Shown: piece after piece, positions 1-8,833 of the stretch
How positions within the stretch are numbered: the stretch's first letter is position 1
Layout: each line of letters starts with the position of its first letter
Origin: DMER64 sp041652255
GTDB lineage: Bacteria; Bacteroidota; Bacteroidia; Bacteroidales; UBA932
Assembly (NCBI GenBank): GCA_041652255.1
Contig: JBAZHT010000007.1
Location: 1 to 47,049, forward strand
Direction of reading: 5' to 3'
Length of the DNA stretch: 47,049 nt
Notes under the pieces: model-generated
What the model saw: only the letters and a program-made list of their open reading frames with translations
Told to the model about the DNA's origin: nothing
Database searches by the model: none
Program-made: the position numbers and the translations under genes

Positions 1-2428
1 ACCCGAAGAAAGGATATACCAGGGATTTGTTCATTTTGTTACGGAAACGCATCCAGAAATTGAACGTGCCCCGGTCGGCTCCGGATAACGGGTTGTAATA
101 ACGGCTCAGCAAATAGCCGCTGCTTCCATTGAAAGATATAGCGGCACGGGTGCCTGATGGTTTGTTTGCAGTATTGTAGGTAATGCCGTTAGAGACGGTA
201 AGATCAGGCACATGCCCTGTCCATTCGTAAGCTTTGGGAGTGTTGTTGGTAGTAACATACATCTTCAGACCGTCCTGAGCAACTACAGCATCATCTCTAA
301 GTGTAGTAAATTCATGTACTTCACCATAATATACATCCAGGGTAGTTTGTATGTAGGATCGGTAATAGTACCTGGTGTTGATGAGTAATCCGGTAGCTTG
401 TGAGGTGTAATTTCCTGTATTCTGGATTGTTCCAAGTTTCGTACGTTCATTGCTGATATCAGGAGTCGGAGTAATGCTCCAACAATGTCCGTAGTCCAGG
501 ATACTCTCGGAACCGATAGTTTGAACATTTCCTTCCAAAACGGCTTCGTAATAGGATATGTTACTTACATCTTCACCCGTTATAACTTCAGGCAGTTGAA
601 TGTCTACATATAATGATACGGTATCTGAATAAGATATACCTAGGTTATTGATGGCAAAACCGCGCATAGTGTACCTTTTACCTCTGTCAGGATCATTCAT
701 TTGGTATATTACATAATTCCCTTCTACCTTTGTCCCCAAGTAGATCACATTATCGGAATCTATTTCCGGAACGGTTCCTTCGGTATTCCAGACGAAACCA
801 TGTTCTGAATATGGAGTTTCCCCAACTCTGTTTAGCCTGAAGATGAGTTTATCCTGTAAAAAATCATCAAATTGTAATGCGGGATTACTTAGGACCGGAG
901 GATTGTATATCAAGGTTTTTGTTTCCCCGTAAGCAGTTCCCATTTCATTGATGGCATACGCCCTGAAATACCAGGTTGTCCCTGCCTGTGGCAATTTTTC
1001 CGGGTACGAGGTAAACGATTGGCCTTCCCCTGCAGATCCCAGTTGTGAGCAATATCCGTTGTCCGGATCCGGTGCCGGGTTTGTTCCCCAGCAATGTCCG
1101 TGCTGAACAACCGATCCTCCCCCGTTGCTTACAAGCGTCCCAAGGAAACGCAACCGGTAAGTCTGGTCCGGTCCAAAACCGTCGGTGGTCACATCCGGTA
1201 GTACGGCCGCAGTGGAATACGTTACCTGCACGTTAAATTGTTGTTCCGGTGCGTTGATGGTTATGGTGCTTTCCGATATCCCTGCCGGGATGTTTTCCCT
1301 GTCGAGTTCAATACGGATCTCTGCCGAGTTGACCTCCCGGGTAATGCTTCCTTGTTCCATGGAAAGACTCAAAAGCGGATCTTCACACGTAACGGAAAAT
1401 GGTACGTCATGAATTCCCGAGAGCCTGGATACAGTCAATGTCCGTTCCGTTTCCTGTGTCCCAAAATCGATAGATTGGGGCGCAATTTGCAGCAGGTCCT
1501 GTGTTTTTGTAATGGAAAAAACATACGAAGTATCTCCCCCGTTTGAAAGCAAACGGGTGCTGAAGCTATAAGATCCGTAATCAAGTGCTGAACGGTCGGC
1601 CAGGACAGTGATCCGGCTTTCTTCCCCTGCTGCAACGCTGCCGCTTACTCCGGGCTCCCAGGACAGCCAGGCAGGCAATGATTCTTCCAAATGCCATTCC
1701 AGTGGAATATTTCCCGAATTTGAAAGCGTAGTCTGCAGCTGTGTTTCTTCTTCCCCAAAATCAAATTCCGTGTTCTTGACAGACAACACGGCTCCTTCAA
1801 CAAGCAGCAGGACTTCTACTGTCAGCGGAGTTTGTCCGCCTACCAGCTGAATTTCCGCGCTTTGATTTCCAATAGACAGACCTGTACGGTCACAATTGAA
1901 GGTAATCGTTTGGGATTCACCCATGACCAGCACACCGTCAACAGGTTCAACAGTAAGCCATTCCGGAAAATAAAGCTCCAGAAAATTCCAACGTAACGTG
2001 TCACTTCCCGGATTGGAAAGGGTACGTTCCACGGTCAGGGCATCCGCTCCAAAATCTACGGTGTTTGAAGAAAGTACCGCTTTGGCTATACGGGGCTCCA
2101 AAGAAACATCAATGGTATAGAGATTTTTCCTTTTTGGAGAAAGGGGCATGGATTCTGTTTGCCAGCTGTCGTAGCCGGGGATACTGAACACCAGGTATAC
2201 GTTTTCAGTAGTCCGGGGAAGTTCTATGGAATACGTTCCGTCATCAGCGGTTTCTTCTCCCAGACTGAATGGCATAACAGTTACCGATACTCCTTTGATG
2301 GGTTCTCCCGTCTGTGCATCCGTTACCATTCCTGTAAATGTGGTGGTGGTTCCTGTATTATCGCAGGCGATAAAAAAAGAAGCTGCCAGAAGCAATATGG
2401 CAAAACCCGGGAAACGAAAATTACGCAT
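1..2428 (-). CDS. Large multidomain surface lipoprotein, 3' end outside window
   Basis: One uninterrupted frame of 809 codons runs from the ATG at 2428 to the window edge, so the C-terminus is missing. The N-terminus is a lipoprotein signal (hydrophobic stretch ending FFIAC, Cys22). Residues about 28-105 look like a carboxypeptidase-regulatory-like beta domain (FTGMVTDAQTGEPIKGVSV). Three or four domains with recurring VDFG / FDFG starts follow, resembling the ASPM-SPD-2-Hydin/BACON type of Ig fold. After these come fibronectin-III-like modules with repeated HCWG/HCWS and YYRSY/WYFRAY motifs. The last visible part (AISFNGSSGYLLSRYYNP, then FNFWMRF) looks like the start of a LamG/concanavalin-like domain. 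The domain types are recognised by eye and are inference. The likely role is an exported adhesin or glycan-binding protein. It is divergent from kdsC, with facing promoters at 2449-2465. Confidence 0.8.
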   Translation of the reverse strand, partial: MRNFRFPGFAILLLAASFFIACDNTGTTTTFTGMVTDAQTGEPIKGVSVTVMPFSLGEETADDGTYSIELPRTTENVYLVFSIPGYDSWQTESMPLSPKRKNLYTIDVSLEPRIAKAVLSSNTVDFGADALTVERTLSNPGSDTLRWNFLELYFPEWLTVEPVDGVLVMGESQTITFNCDRTGLSIGNQSAEIQLVGGQTPLTVEVLLLVEGAVLSVKNTEFDFGEEETQLQTTLSNSGNIPLEWHLEESLPAWLSWEPGVSGSVAAGEESRITVLADRSALDYGSYSFSTRLLSNGGDTSYVFSITKTQDLLQIAPQSIDFGTQETERTLTVSRLSGIHDVPFSVTCEDPLLSLSMEQGSITREVNSAEIRIELDRENIPAGISESTITINAPEQQFNVQVTYSTAAVLPDVTTDGFGPDQTYRLRFLGTLVSNGGGSVVQHGHCWGTNPAPDPDNGYCSQLGSAGEGQSFTSYPEKLPQAGTTWYFRAYAINEMGTAYGETKTLIYNPPVLSNPALQFDDFLQDKLIFRLNRVGETPYSEHGFVWNTEGTVPEIDSDNVIYLGTKVEGNYVIYQMNDPDRGKRYTMRGFAINNLGISYSDTVSLYVDIQLPEVITGEDVSNISYYEAVLEGNVQTIGSESILDYGHCWSITPTPDISNERTKLGTIQNTGNYTSQATGLLINTRYYYRSYIQTTLDVYYGEVHEFTTLRDDAVVAQDGLKMYVTTNNTPKAYEWTGHVPDLTVSNGITYNTANKPSGTRAAISFNGSSGYLLSRYYNPLSGADRGTFNFWMRFRNKMNKSLVYPFFG

Positions 2429-2448
2429 ATACCTGTGTGTTTGTGATG

Positions 2449-2465
2449 CAAATATAATAACTTTG
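2449..2465. promoter_or_regulatory. Overlapping divergent minus-7 motifs, lipoprotein and kdsC
   Basis: On the minus strand 2456-2449 reads TATATTTG, and on the plus strand 2458-2465 reads TAACTTTG. Both fit the Bacteroidota TAnnTTTG minus-7 consensus. No well-spaced TTG at minus 33 was found for either. The plus-strand motif ends only 7 bases before the kdsC ATG, which implies a very short or absent leader. Confidence 0.55.
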
Positions 2466-2472
2466 CAACATT

Positions 2473-3021
2473 ATGAGTAATTACAAAAGCCAGCTCCATA
2501 AGATCAAAGCATTTGCTTTTGACGTTGACGGAGTACTTACAGACGGAGGTGTAATGTCCATGCCGGACGGAGATCTTTTCAGAACACACTATGCACGTGA
2601 TGCCTATGCCATAAGGATAGCCGTGGAACACGGGTATCCCGTGGCCATTATCACGGGAGGAGTGTCATCGTCGGTGGAAAAACGTTATCGAAACATAGGG
2701 GTTAAAGATATTTATTCGGGAGCCCGGGACAAGATTCCCCCGTTCCTGGATTTTTGCAAAAAATACGATCTTGACCCTGACCAGGTGGCTTATGCCGGTG
2801 ATGACATACCGGATATTCCTCCAATGAAAGCCTGCGGCCTTCCTTTCTGCCCTGCCGATGCGGCGCCCGAGGTGCGTCATATATCCCGTTATATATCTCC
2901 TTTTCCGGGAGGAAGGGGTTGTGTACGGGACCTGGTGGAACAGACGCTCAGGCTACACGGAAAATGGTATAAGGAAAAGGAAAACGTACCTGAAGATATG
3001 CTGGAAGCCTCCTCGGAATAA
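2473..3021 (+). CDS. kdsC: KDO 8-phosphate phosphatase (KdsC-type HAD phosphatase)
   Basis: This 182-residue protein has the single-domain, uncapped HAD fold of KdsC, which removes phosphate from 3-deoxy-D-manno-octulosonate 8-phosphate during lipopolysaccharide inner-core synthesis in the cytoplasm. Visible motifs are DVDGVLTDG near residue 17 (nucleophile and acid/base Asp), IITG (motif II), a Lys in ARDKIPPF (motif III) and YAGDDIPDIPPM (motif IV Asp pair). The length is normal for the family. It is followed three bases later by maf, so the two are probably cotranscribed. The ATG at 2473 lies directly after a TAACTTTG promoter motif. KdsC/YrbI relatives acting on other nonulosonates cannot be excluded by sequence alone. 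Confidence 0.88.
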   Translation: MSNYKSQLHKIKAFAFDVDGVLTDGGVMSMPDGDLFRTHYARDAYAIRIAVEHGYPVAIITGGVSSSVEKRYRNIGVKDIYSGARDKIPPFLDFCKKYDLDPDQVAYAGDDIPDIPPMKACGLPFCPADAAPEVRHISRYISPFPGGRGCVRDLVEQTLRLHGKWYKEKENVPEDMLEASSE

Positions 3022-3024
3022 CCT

Positions 3025-3642
3025 ATGCATACAAACTTCAGGATAATACTCGGCTCGGCTTCCCCACGCAGAAAACACCTTCTGGAAGGTACCAATCTGC
3101 CGTTTACCGTTGAACCGGTTCACGGAATAGATGAAGAGAATTTTCCTGCTGACATGGACCCCTGCGAAATTCCGTTATGGCTGGCACGGTCCAAATCACT
3201 GGCATTTCCACGGCAGCTCAAGGCTGATGAATTGCTGATCACGGCAGATACCCTTGTTTTTACATTCGAAACCCCGGGTCAATGGAGGGTGCTGGGCAAA
3301 CCCGGTTCGGAAAAAGAAGCACGAAACATGCTGCAGCACCTTTCCGGGCGGTGCCATAAGGTAATTACCGGCGTTTACCTGCGTTCCGGAAAAAACCCTG
3401 CTATCTCTGAGGGTTTTGAAGATCAGACTCTCGTCTGGTTTTCCGAATTAAGCAATAGCGAGACAGACTATTATATAAAAAGGTATCAGCCGTACGACAA
3501 AGCAGGATCCTACGGTGTGCAGGAATGGATCGGATACATAGGTATTGAACGTATTGAAGGCAGTTATTTCAACGTTATGGGATTCCCGGTGCAAAAAATC
3601 TGGAGCCGGCTGAAGCAACTTAATGCCGTATCATTTCCTTAA
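3025..3642 (+). CDS. maf: Maf family nucleotide pyrophosphatase
   Basis: This is a 205-residue Maf/Ham1-superfamily protein. It starts with the typical ILGSASPRRKHLLE phosphate-binding segment and has ITADTLV around the conserved catalytic Asp, GKP, and the late YDKAGSYGVQEWIGYIGIERIEGSYFNVMGFP block characteristic of Maf. Family members hydrolyse dTTP/UTP or modified nucleotides to monophosphates and pyrophosphate in the cytoplasm as house-cleaning enzymes. The length matches the family (about 190-210). It starts three bases after the kdsC stop, a pairing consistent with one transcript. The exact substrate is not determined here. Confidence 0.9.
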   Translation: MHTNFRIILGSASPRRKHLLEGTNLPFTVEPVHGIDEENFPADMDPCEIPLWLARSKSLAFPRQLKADELLITADTLVFTFETPGQWRVLGKPGSEKEARNMLQHLSGRCHKVITGVYLRSGKNPAISEGFEDQTLVWFSELSNSETDYYIKRYQPYDKAGSYGVQEWIGYIGIERIEGSYFNVMGFPVQKIWSRLKQLNAVSFP

Positions 3643-3657
3643 ACAAAGCTTTTTCCC

Positions 3658-3665
3658 TAAATTTG
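3658..3665 (+). promoter_or_regulatory. Minus-7 promoter motif for phosphofructokinase
   Basis: TAAATTTG lies 22 bases before the start codon at 3688 and matches TAnnTTTG. No good TTG 19 bases upstream was seen. Confidence 0.45.
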
Positions 3666-3687
3666 TCGCTTCTTAAAAACATCAGAT

Positions 3688-4929
3688 ATGGAAAAACAAC
3701 CTTCAATAGCCATACTATGCGGTGGCGGCCCTGCCCCCGGGATAAACACCGTAGTGGGCACCATTACCAAAACATTCATTACTAAAGGTTACCGTGTAAT
3801 TGGATTGCACGGCGGGTATACCGGCTTGTTCTGCAAAGAGAAATGCCGTCAGGAAGATCTGGATTTTGACATGGCAGATATGATTTTCAACCGTGGCGGA
3901 TCGTACCTTCGCATGAGCCGTTTTAAACCTACAGACAAGGATTTTGAAGAACGTTTCAACCTGGAATTCTTCAAGGAGAACAATGTAAAGCTGCTTGTTA
4001 CCGTTGGCGGCGACGATACTGCCTCTACGGCAAACCGCATTTCCAAGTTCCTGGTCCAGAAAGAATACAACATAGCCAACATACATGTTCCCAAAACCAT
4101 AGATAACGATTTGCCGTTACCCGAAGGTATTCCCACATTCGGTTACCAGAGTGCCAAGGCACAAGGCACCGACCTGGGACGGACCGTTTACGAAGACGCC
4201 CGTACCAGCGAAAACTGGTTCATTGTTACGGCCATGGGACGCTCGGCAGGCCACCTGGCTTTCGGGATAGGTTCTTCCTGCCATTTTCCCATGATCATCA
4301 TATCGGAAATGTTCTACAAGACCCAGATGACCATAGACAAGATCGTGAACCTGATCGTATCTTCCGTGATCAAACGGCAGATCCGCAACATCCCTTACGG
4401 TTGCATCATGATCTCTGAAGGTGTTTTCCAATCCCTTTCGGAAGAAGATGTAAAGAATTCAGGGATTGCCTTTACCTATGATGACCACGGCCATCCTGAA
4501 CTGGGTAAAATATCCAAATCCCACATCATTGATCACCTGGTGGAAAAGAAAATGAAAGAACTCGGAATAAAAGTCAAGACACGTCCGGTGGAAGTGGGGT
4601 ACGAAGTACGCTGTATCACCCCAAAATCCTTTGACCTGGAATATTGCTCCATGCTGGGAATGGGTGTTTACGAACTCTTCATCAAGGGTGTAAGCGGCTG
4701 CATGGTTTGCCGTGACGGCAACGGCAAGATCATACCGCTGTTTTTGCAGGACCTGCAGGATCCGTTAACCGGGAAGATCCCTCCCCGCGTTGTGAATATG
4801 AAATCACACGAAGTCCAGTTCTACATGCGTCACATTATGGACTACATCACAGAAGCGGATTACGAAACCGCCAAAGCCATCGTGCCCAACCCGGAAGAAT
4901 TTGACTTTCATAAGATCCTGAATTTCTAG
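3688..4929 (+). CDS. pfp: Phosphofructokinase, pyrophosphate-dependent type
   Basis: This 413-residue protein of the phosphofructokinase superfamily phosphorylates fructose 6-phosphate at C1 in glycolysis. It has GGGPAPGIN at the N-terminus, GGDD (107-110) and PKTIDND (135-141), followed by MGRSAGHLAFGIG. In the family, ATP enzymes carry Gly at the positions held here by Asp110 (GGDG in ATP enzymes) and Lys136 (PGTIDND in ATP enzymes). Asp and Lys at these sites are the established signature of pyrophosphate-dependent enzymes, which work reversibly. PPi use is therefore inferred from two diagnostic residues. It sits convergent to pckA with a shared terminator between, so both gluconeogenic/glycolytic control points are adjacent. 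Confidence 0.88.
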   Translation: MEKQPSIAILCGGGPAPGINTVVGTITKTFITKGYRVIGLHGGYTGLFCKEKCRQEDLDFDMADMIFNRGGSYLRMSRFKPTDKDFEERFNLEFFKENNVKLLVTVGGDDTASTANRISKFLVQKEYNIANIHVPKTIDNDLPLPEGIPTFGYQSAKAQGTDLGRTVYEDARTSENWFIVTAMGRSAGHLAFGIGSSCHFPMIIISEMFYKTQMTIDKIVNLIVSSVIKRQIRNIPYGCIMISEGVFQSLSEEDVKNSGIAFTYDDHGHPELGKISKSHIIDHLVEKKMKELGIKVKTRPVEVGYEVRCITPKSFDLEYCSMLGMGVYELFIKGVSGCMVCRDGNGKIIPLFLQDLQDPLTGKIPPRVVNMKSHEVQFYMRHIMDYITEADYETAKAIVPNPEEFDFHKILNF

Positions 4930-5128
4930 TACGGAGAGGCAGCCAGCCCCCGGAGGAACTCCGTTCCGCTTCACTCCACTTCGGCCCCTCCCACAATCTA
5001 CTTCGTTCTTGCTGTGCAAGAACTCATATATTGCGGGCCCCTCCCCCTGCCCGTGTCCGGGGGTGGACACGTCCTCTCTGGGCTGCTGCCTCATCCGCTG
5101 GAAGTATTGGCCAGATCCACAATAAAAA
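4930..5128. other. GC-rich intergenic stretch with two small hairpins
   Basis: No gene is supported in this gap between the pfp stop and the terminator. It contains two short perfect inverted repeats: GTTCTTG/CAAGAAC (5005-5011 and 5017-5023) and CGTGTCC/GGACACG (5052-5058 and 5065-5071). The base composition is pyrimidine-rich and unlike the neighbouring coding DNA. It may be a degenerate repeat element, but its function is unknown. Confidence 0.4.
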
Positions 5129-5170
5129 AGGTGACTAGCAGTCAATTTGACTTTCTAGTCACCTTCATTT
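5129..5170. terminator. Bidirectional terminator between pfp and pckA
   Basis: A 10-base-pair perfect stem (AGGTGACTAG at 5129-5138 with CTAGTCACCT at 5155-5164) is preceded by an A run and followed by a T-rich tract. It can therefore end transcription from both convergent genes. Confidence 0.85.
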
Positions 5171-5186
5171 TTAGTCCTACGCAATA

Positions 5187-6782
5187 CTACGGCAACTGCG
5201 GTCCGGAAGGGATCAAATCGCGGGCAGCCTGGGTATCACAGTATTTTTCAAAATTCTTAATGTATTTGGTAGCCAGAGAAACGGCTTTCTTTTCCCATTC
5301 TTTTGCATCCTGGTAAGTATTGCGGGGATCCAGGATATTTGAAGAAACACCGGGCAATTGGGTGGGAATGGTCAGATTCATTACGGGAATGTGCTTGGTA
5401 AGCGCTTCATCAATGCTGCCGTCCAGAATGGCATCTATAATGGCACGTGTTTCTTTCAGGGAGATACGTTTGCCGGTTCCGTTCCATCCCGTATTCACCA
5501 GGTAAGCTTTGGCATCGTGCTCTTTCATTTTCTTTACCAGGTTTTTAGCGTAGATGGTCGGGTGAACGGTCAGGAAAGCTTCCCCGAAAGCAGCTGAAAA
5601 AGAAGGAACGGGTTCGGTTATCCCCAGTTCGGTACCGGCCAGTTTGGAAGTATACCCGCACAGGAAGTGATATTGGGCCTGTTTGTCATCCAGAATAGAA
5701 ACAGGAGGCAATACCCCGTAGGCATCAGCAGAAAGGTAGATCACTTTCTTGGCATGTCCTGCCTTTGTAGGCAGCACAATCTTATTTATAAAGTATATGG
5801 GATAGGAAACACGGGTGTTTTCAGTGATGGATCCGTCGTGAAAATCGGGTGTGCCATCAGGCAAAACTTTTACATTTTCCAGCAAAGCATCCCTGCGGAT
5901 GGCTCTCCAGATATCCGGTTCTTTTTCCTGGCTGAGGTCAATACATTTGGCATAACATCCGCCTTCAAAGTTGAACACGCCGTGGTCGTCCCATCCGTGC
6001 TCGTCGTCCCCTATCAAATAACGTTTGGGATCGGCAGACAAGGTGGTCTTGCCCGTACCCGAGAGACCAAAGAAAATAGCCACATCACCTTCTTCGCCCA
6101 CGTTGGCCGAGCAGTGCATGGCTGCAATACCTTTCAAAGGCAGGTAATAATTCATCATGGAAAAAATACCTTTTTTCATTTCACCGCCGTACCAGCTGCC
6201 GCCCACTACGGAAAGACGCTCGGTCAGGTTGAATACCACAAACACCTCTGAATGCATGCCCTGCTCTTTCCAGTTGGGATTGGTTGCCTTGGAAGCATTG
6301 ATCATCACAAAATCGGGTTCTCCGTAATTTTCAAGTTCATAAACCGAAGGACGGATGAACATATTGGTTACAAAATGAGCCTGCCAGGCCACTTCCATAA
6401 TAAAACGCACTTTCAGGCGTGTATCTGCGTTGGTTCCGCAGAAAGCATCTACCACATACAATTTCTTTGCATCCGAAAGCTGATCCTGTGCTATAGTCTT
6501 GAGTGAATTCCAGACTTCAGTGGTAATGGGTTTGTTTACAACACCATCCCACCATATCGTATTTTCGGTAGTTGCATCTTTAACAATAAATTTGTCTTTT
6601 GGGGAACGGCCCGTGAAACGGCCGGTAAGCACGTTGACGGCGCCCATATTGGTCAGAACACCTTTTTCAAACCCTTCATTGGCGGGGTCCATTTCTGCCT
6701 GATACAATTCTTCGTAAGAAGGGTTGTAAACAATCTCCCCTACATTCGTAATCCCATACTTGGATAGATCTATTTTGCTCAT
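5187..6782 (-). CDS. pckA: Phosphoenolpyruvate carboxykinase (ATP)
   Basis: This 531-residue enzyme converts oxaloacetate and ATP to PEP, CO2 and ADP, or runs in reverse for CO2 fixation in succinate-producing Bacteroidota. Visible features are TGRSPKDKF (substrate-binding Arg), SWYGGEMKKG, MHCSANVG, the P-loop GLSGTGKTTLS, the kinase-2 motif GDDEHGW, and ENTRVSYP. The length fits the ATP-dependent class (about 530-540). I chose the ATG at 6782 (MSKIDLSKYGI). A TTG two codons upstream also keeps the frame open but is less likely. The gene is divergent from recQ, and no clear TAnnTTTG motif was found for it in the 95-base gap. Confidence 0.95.
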   Translation of the reverse strand: MSKIDLSKYGITNVGEIVYNPSYEELYQAEMDPANEGFEKGVLTNMGAVNVLTGRFTGRSPKDKFIVKDATTENTIWWDGVVNKPITTEVWNSLKTIAQDQLSDAKKLYVVDAFCGTNADTRLKVRFIMEVAWQAHFVTNMFIRPSVYELENYGEPDFVMINASKATNPNWKEQGMHSEVFVVFNLTERLSVVGGSWYGGEMKKGIFSMMNYYLPLKGIAAMHCSANVGEEGDVAIFFGLSGTGKTTLSADPKRYLIGDDEHGWDDHGVFNFEGGCYAKCIDLSQEKEPDIWRAIRRDALLENVKVLPDGTPDFHDGSITENTRVSYPIYFINKIVLPTKAGHAKKVIYLSADAYGVLPPVSILDDKQAQYHFLCGYTSKLAGTELGITEPVPSFSAAFGEAFLTVHPTIYAKNLVKKMKEHDAKAYLVNTGWNGTGKRISLKETRAIIDAILDGSIDEALTKHIPVMNLTIPTQLPGVSSNILDPRNTYQDAKEWEKKAVSLATKYIKNFEKYCDTQAARDLIPSGPQLP

Positions 6783-6834
6783 AATCAATAAATAAATAAT
6801 TAATAAAACGGAGTTGATTTCTTTTTAAACCAAG

Positions 6835-6864
6835 TTGCTAAGATACTCATTTTATTTATCTTTG
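6835..6864 (+). promoter_or_regulatory. recQ promoter
   Basis: TTG at 6835-6837 is separated by 19 bases from TATCTTTG at 6857-6864, a full match to the Bacteroidota minus-33/minus-7 promoter. It ends 13 bases before the recQ ATG. Confidence 0.7.
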
Positions 6865-6877
6865 CAATAAGGGGATT

Positions 6878-8806
6878 ATGCACAAAAATCATTCCGAAAT
6901 ATTCCGACAGACCCTGCTCCGTTACTGGGGTTACGCTTCGTTCCGTGAAAACCAGGAAGATATTATAGCTTCAATTTTCGAAGGGACGGATACCCTGGCT
7001 CTTTTACCCACCGGAGGAGGAAAATCCATATGTTTCCAGGTCCCTGCCATGATCAAAGAAGGCATTTGCATAGTCGTCACCCCGTTGATCGCTCTAATGA
7101 ATGACCAGGTAGAAAAGCTGAAGACACTGGGAATCAAGGCACTTTGTGTTCATTCAGGGATGAGTGCCTATGAAATTGACATCGCCCTGGACAATGCCGC
7201 ATACGGATCCTATAAATTTCTCTACCTCTCTCCCGAGCGCCTGGGAACCGAATTATTCCGTGTACGGGTACGCAAAATGGAACCTTCCATGTTGGTAGTG
7301 GATGAAGCCCATTGCATATCCCAATGGGGGTACGATTTTCGTCCCTCTTACCTGCGTATTGCCGAATTCAGGGAAATTTTCCCCGATGTGCCCGTTCTGG
7401 CGCTTACTGCCACGGCTACGCCACAGGTTGTTGAAGACATCACGGTAAAATTGCAATTTCGCAAAAATCACAAAGTATTTCAAAGTTCTTTCGAGCGCAG
7501 GAACCTGGCATATGTTGTCAGAAAGGCCGAGGATAAAATGGGACAGCTCCTTCGTATTGTGCAGGGTGTGGAAGGCAGCGGCCTGGTGTACGTCCGGGAA
7601 AGAAAAAAAGCCGAGGATGTTGCCGAGTTCCTCCTTTTTAACGGCGTCAAAGCCGATGCGTACCACGCCGGGATGGATTCCCGGCAGAGGACATCCAAAC
7701 AGGATGCCTGGAAGAAGGGCGAGATCCGCGTTATGGTAGCCACCAACGCCTTCGGAATGGGGATTGACAAACCCGATGTCCGCTTTGTCTGTCACTTTGA
7801 CGTTCCCGATTCGCCAGAGGCGTATTTTCAGGAAGCAGGCCGTGCAGGAAGAGACGGGGAAAAAGCGTATGCCGTGCTGCTTTACAACCCTTCCGATGCC
7901 AAACGCCTGAAGCAGATCTATTCGGTTTCATTTCCTGATCCGGAACTCATACGTGAAACTTACCAGGATCTCTATTCCTTCCTGGGATTGGGTTACGGGG
8001 AAGGGGCCGAAAGACAATTCGATTTCAAACTGGAAGAATTTGCCCGGCGCAGGAAAAAACATCCTTCCACACTCTGGTATGCCCTGCAAAGCCTGGAACA
8101 GGAAGGTTACATTTCCCTGACCGAAGAAGTGGACAATCCTTCACGCATCATGTTCCGGGTATCCCGGGATGAATTGTATCGTGTACAAATTGCCAACCCG
8201 CGCCTGGATACCTTTATTAAATTACTATTGCGCACTTATTCCGGTCTTTTCAACGGATTCGTTTCCATAGACGAGCAATACCTGGCCAATATCAGCCGCA
8301 ACGCCCCGCGTGTCATAGGCGAATACCTGATCCATTTGTCGCGCCTGGGAGTCATTGCTTACATTCCCCGGAAAAGATCCCCCCAGGTTTTTTTGCACAC
8401 ACACCGCCTGGAACCCGGGAACGTAGCCCTGAATCCGGCCCGTTTTCTGCAACGCAAAGATGCCTACGCACGAAGGATGGAAGCCATATTGCAATACGCA
8501 AGTTCCGATGCCCCCTGCCGCAACAAACAACTGCTGGCTTATTTTGGTGAAGGGACTACAGGGAATTGCGGTATCTGCGATGTCTGCCTGGCACGTAAAG
8601 GCCGCGAAAACCCGCATGAGACCTTCCAACGAATTGCCGGAAAGATCGGTCAGACCCTCAGCAAAGGTCCCGTTCAGATACAACAACTGGACCTCCTTTT
8701 TGCCGAGTCAAAGGAACAGGTCATGGAAGTGCTCCGTGCCATGGCCGAAAGCGGGGAAATACGTATTCAGGACGATACCCTGCACTGGAACGGTCATAAT
8801 CCATAA
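6878..8806 (+). CDS. recQ: ATP-dependent DNA helicase RecQ
   Basis: This is a 642-residue 3'-5' SF2 DNA helicase for recombination and fork repair. Motif 0 (GYASFRENQEDII), Walker A TGGGKS (45-50), DEAHCISQWGYDFRP, LTATA, and the helicase C-terminal block GMGIDKPDVRFVCHFDVP plus QEAGRAGRDG are all present. A zinc-binding Cys cluster (ending GNCGICDVC) and a winged-helix region follow. The C-terminus lacks an obvious HRDC domain beyond a short helical tail. The length is a little above that of E. coli RecQ. It is the first gene of a plus-strand run with ligA 27 bases downstream. Confidence 0.93.
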   Translation: MHKNHSEIFRQTLLRYWGYASFRENQEDIIASIFEGTDTLALLPTGGGKSICFQVPAMIKEGICIVVTPLIALMNDQVEKLKTLGIKALCVHSGMSAYEIDIALDNAAYGSYKFLYLSPERLGTELFRVRVRKMEPSMLVVDEAHCISQWGYDFRPSYLRIAEFREIFPDVPVLALTATATPQVVEDITVKLQFRKNHKVFQSSFERRNLAYVVRKAEDKMGQLLRIVQGVEGSGLVYVRERKKAEDVAEFLLFNGVKADAYHAGMDSRQRTSKQDAWKKGEIRVMVATNAFGMGIDKPDVRFVCHFDVPDSPEAYFQEAGRAGRDGEKAYAVLLYNPSDAKRLKQIYSVSFPDPELIRETYQDLYSFLGLGYGEGAERQFDFKLEEFARRRKKHPSTLWYALQSLEQEGYISLTEEVDNPSRIMFRVSRDELYRVQIANPRLDTFIKLLLRTYSGLFNGFVSIDEQYLANISRNAPRVIGEYLIHLSRLGVIAYIPRKRSPQVFLHTHRLEPGNVALNPARFLQRKDAYARRMEAILQYASSDAPCRNKQLLAYFGEGTTGNCGICDVCLARKGRENPHETFQRIAGKIGQTLSKGPVQIQQLDLLFAESKEQVMEVLRAMAESGEIRIQDDTLHWNGHNP

Positions 8807-8833
8807 TTCAGATATACTTCGTATCTTTACTGC

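Noticed and set aside
5667..6251. Plus-strand frame of 194 codons within pckA
   Set aside because: It is antisense to intact PEP carboxykinase motifs and shows no family resemblance.
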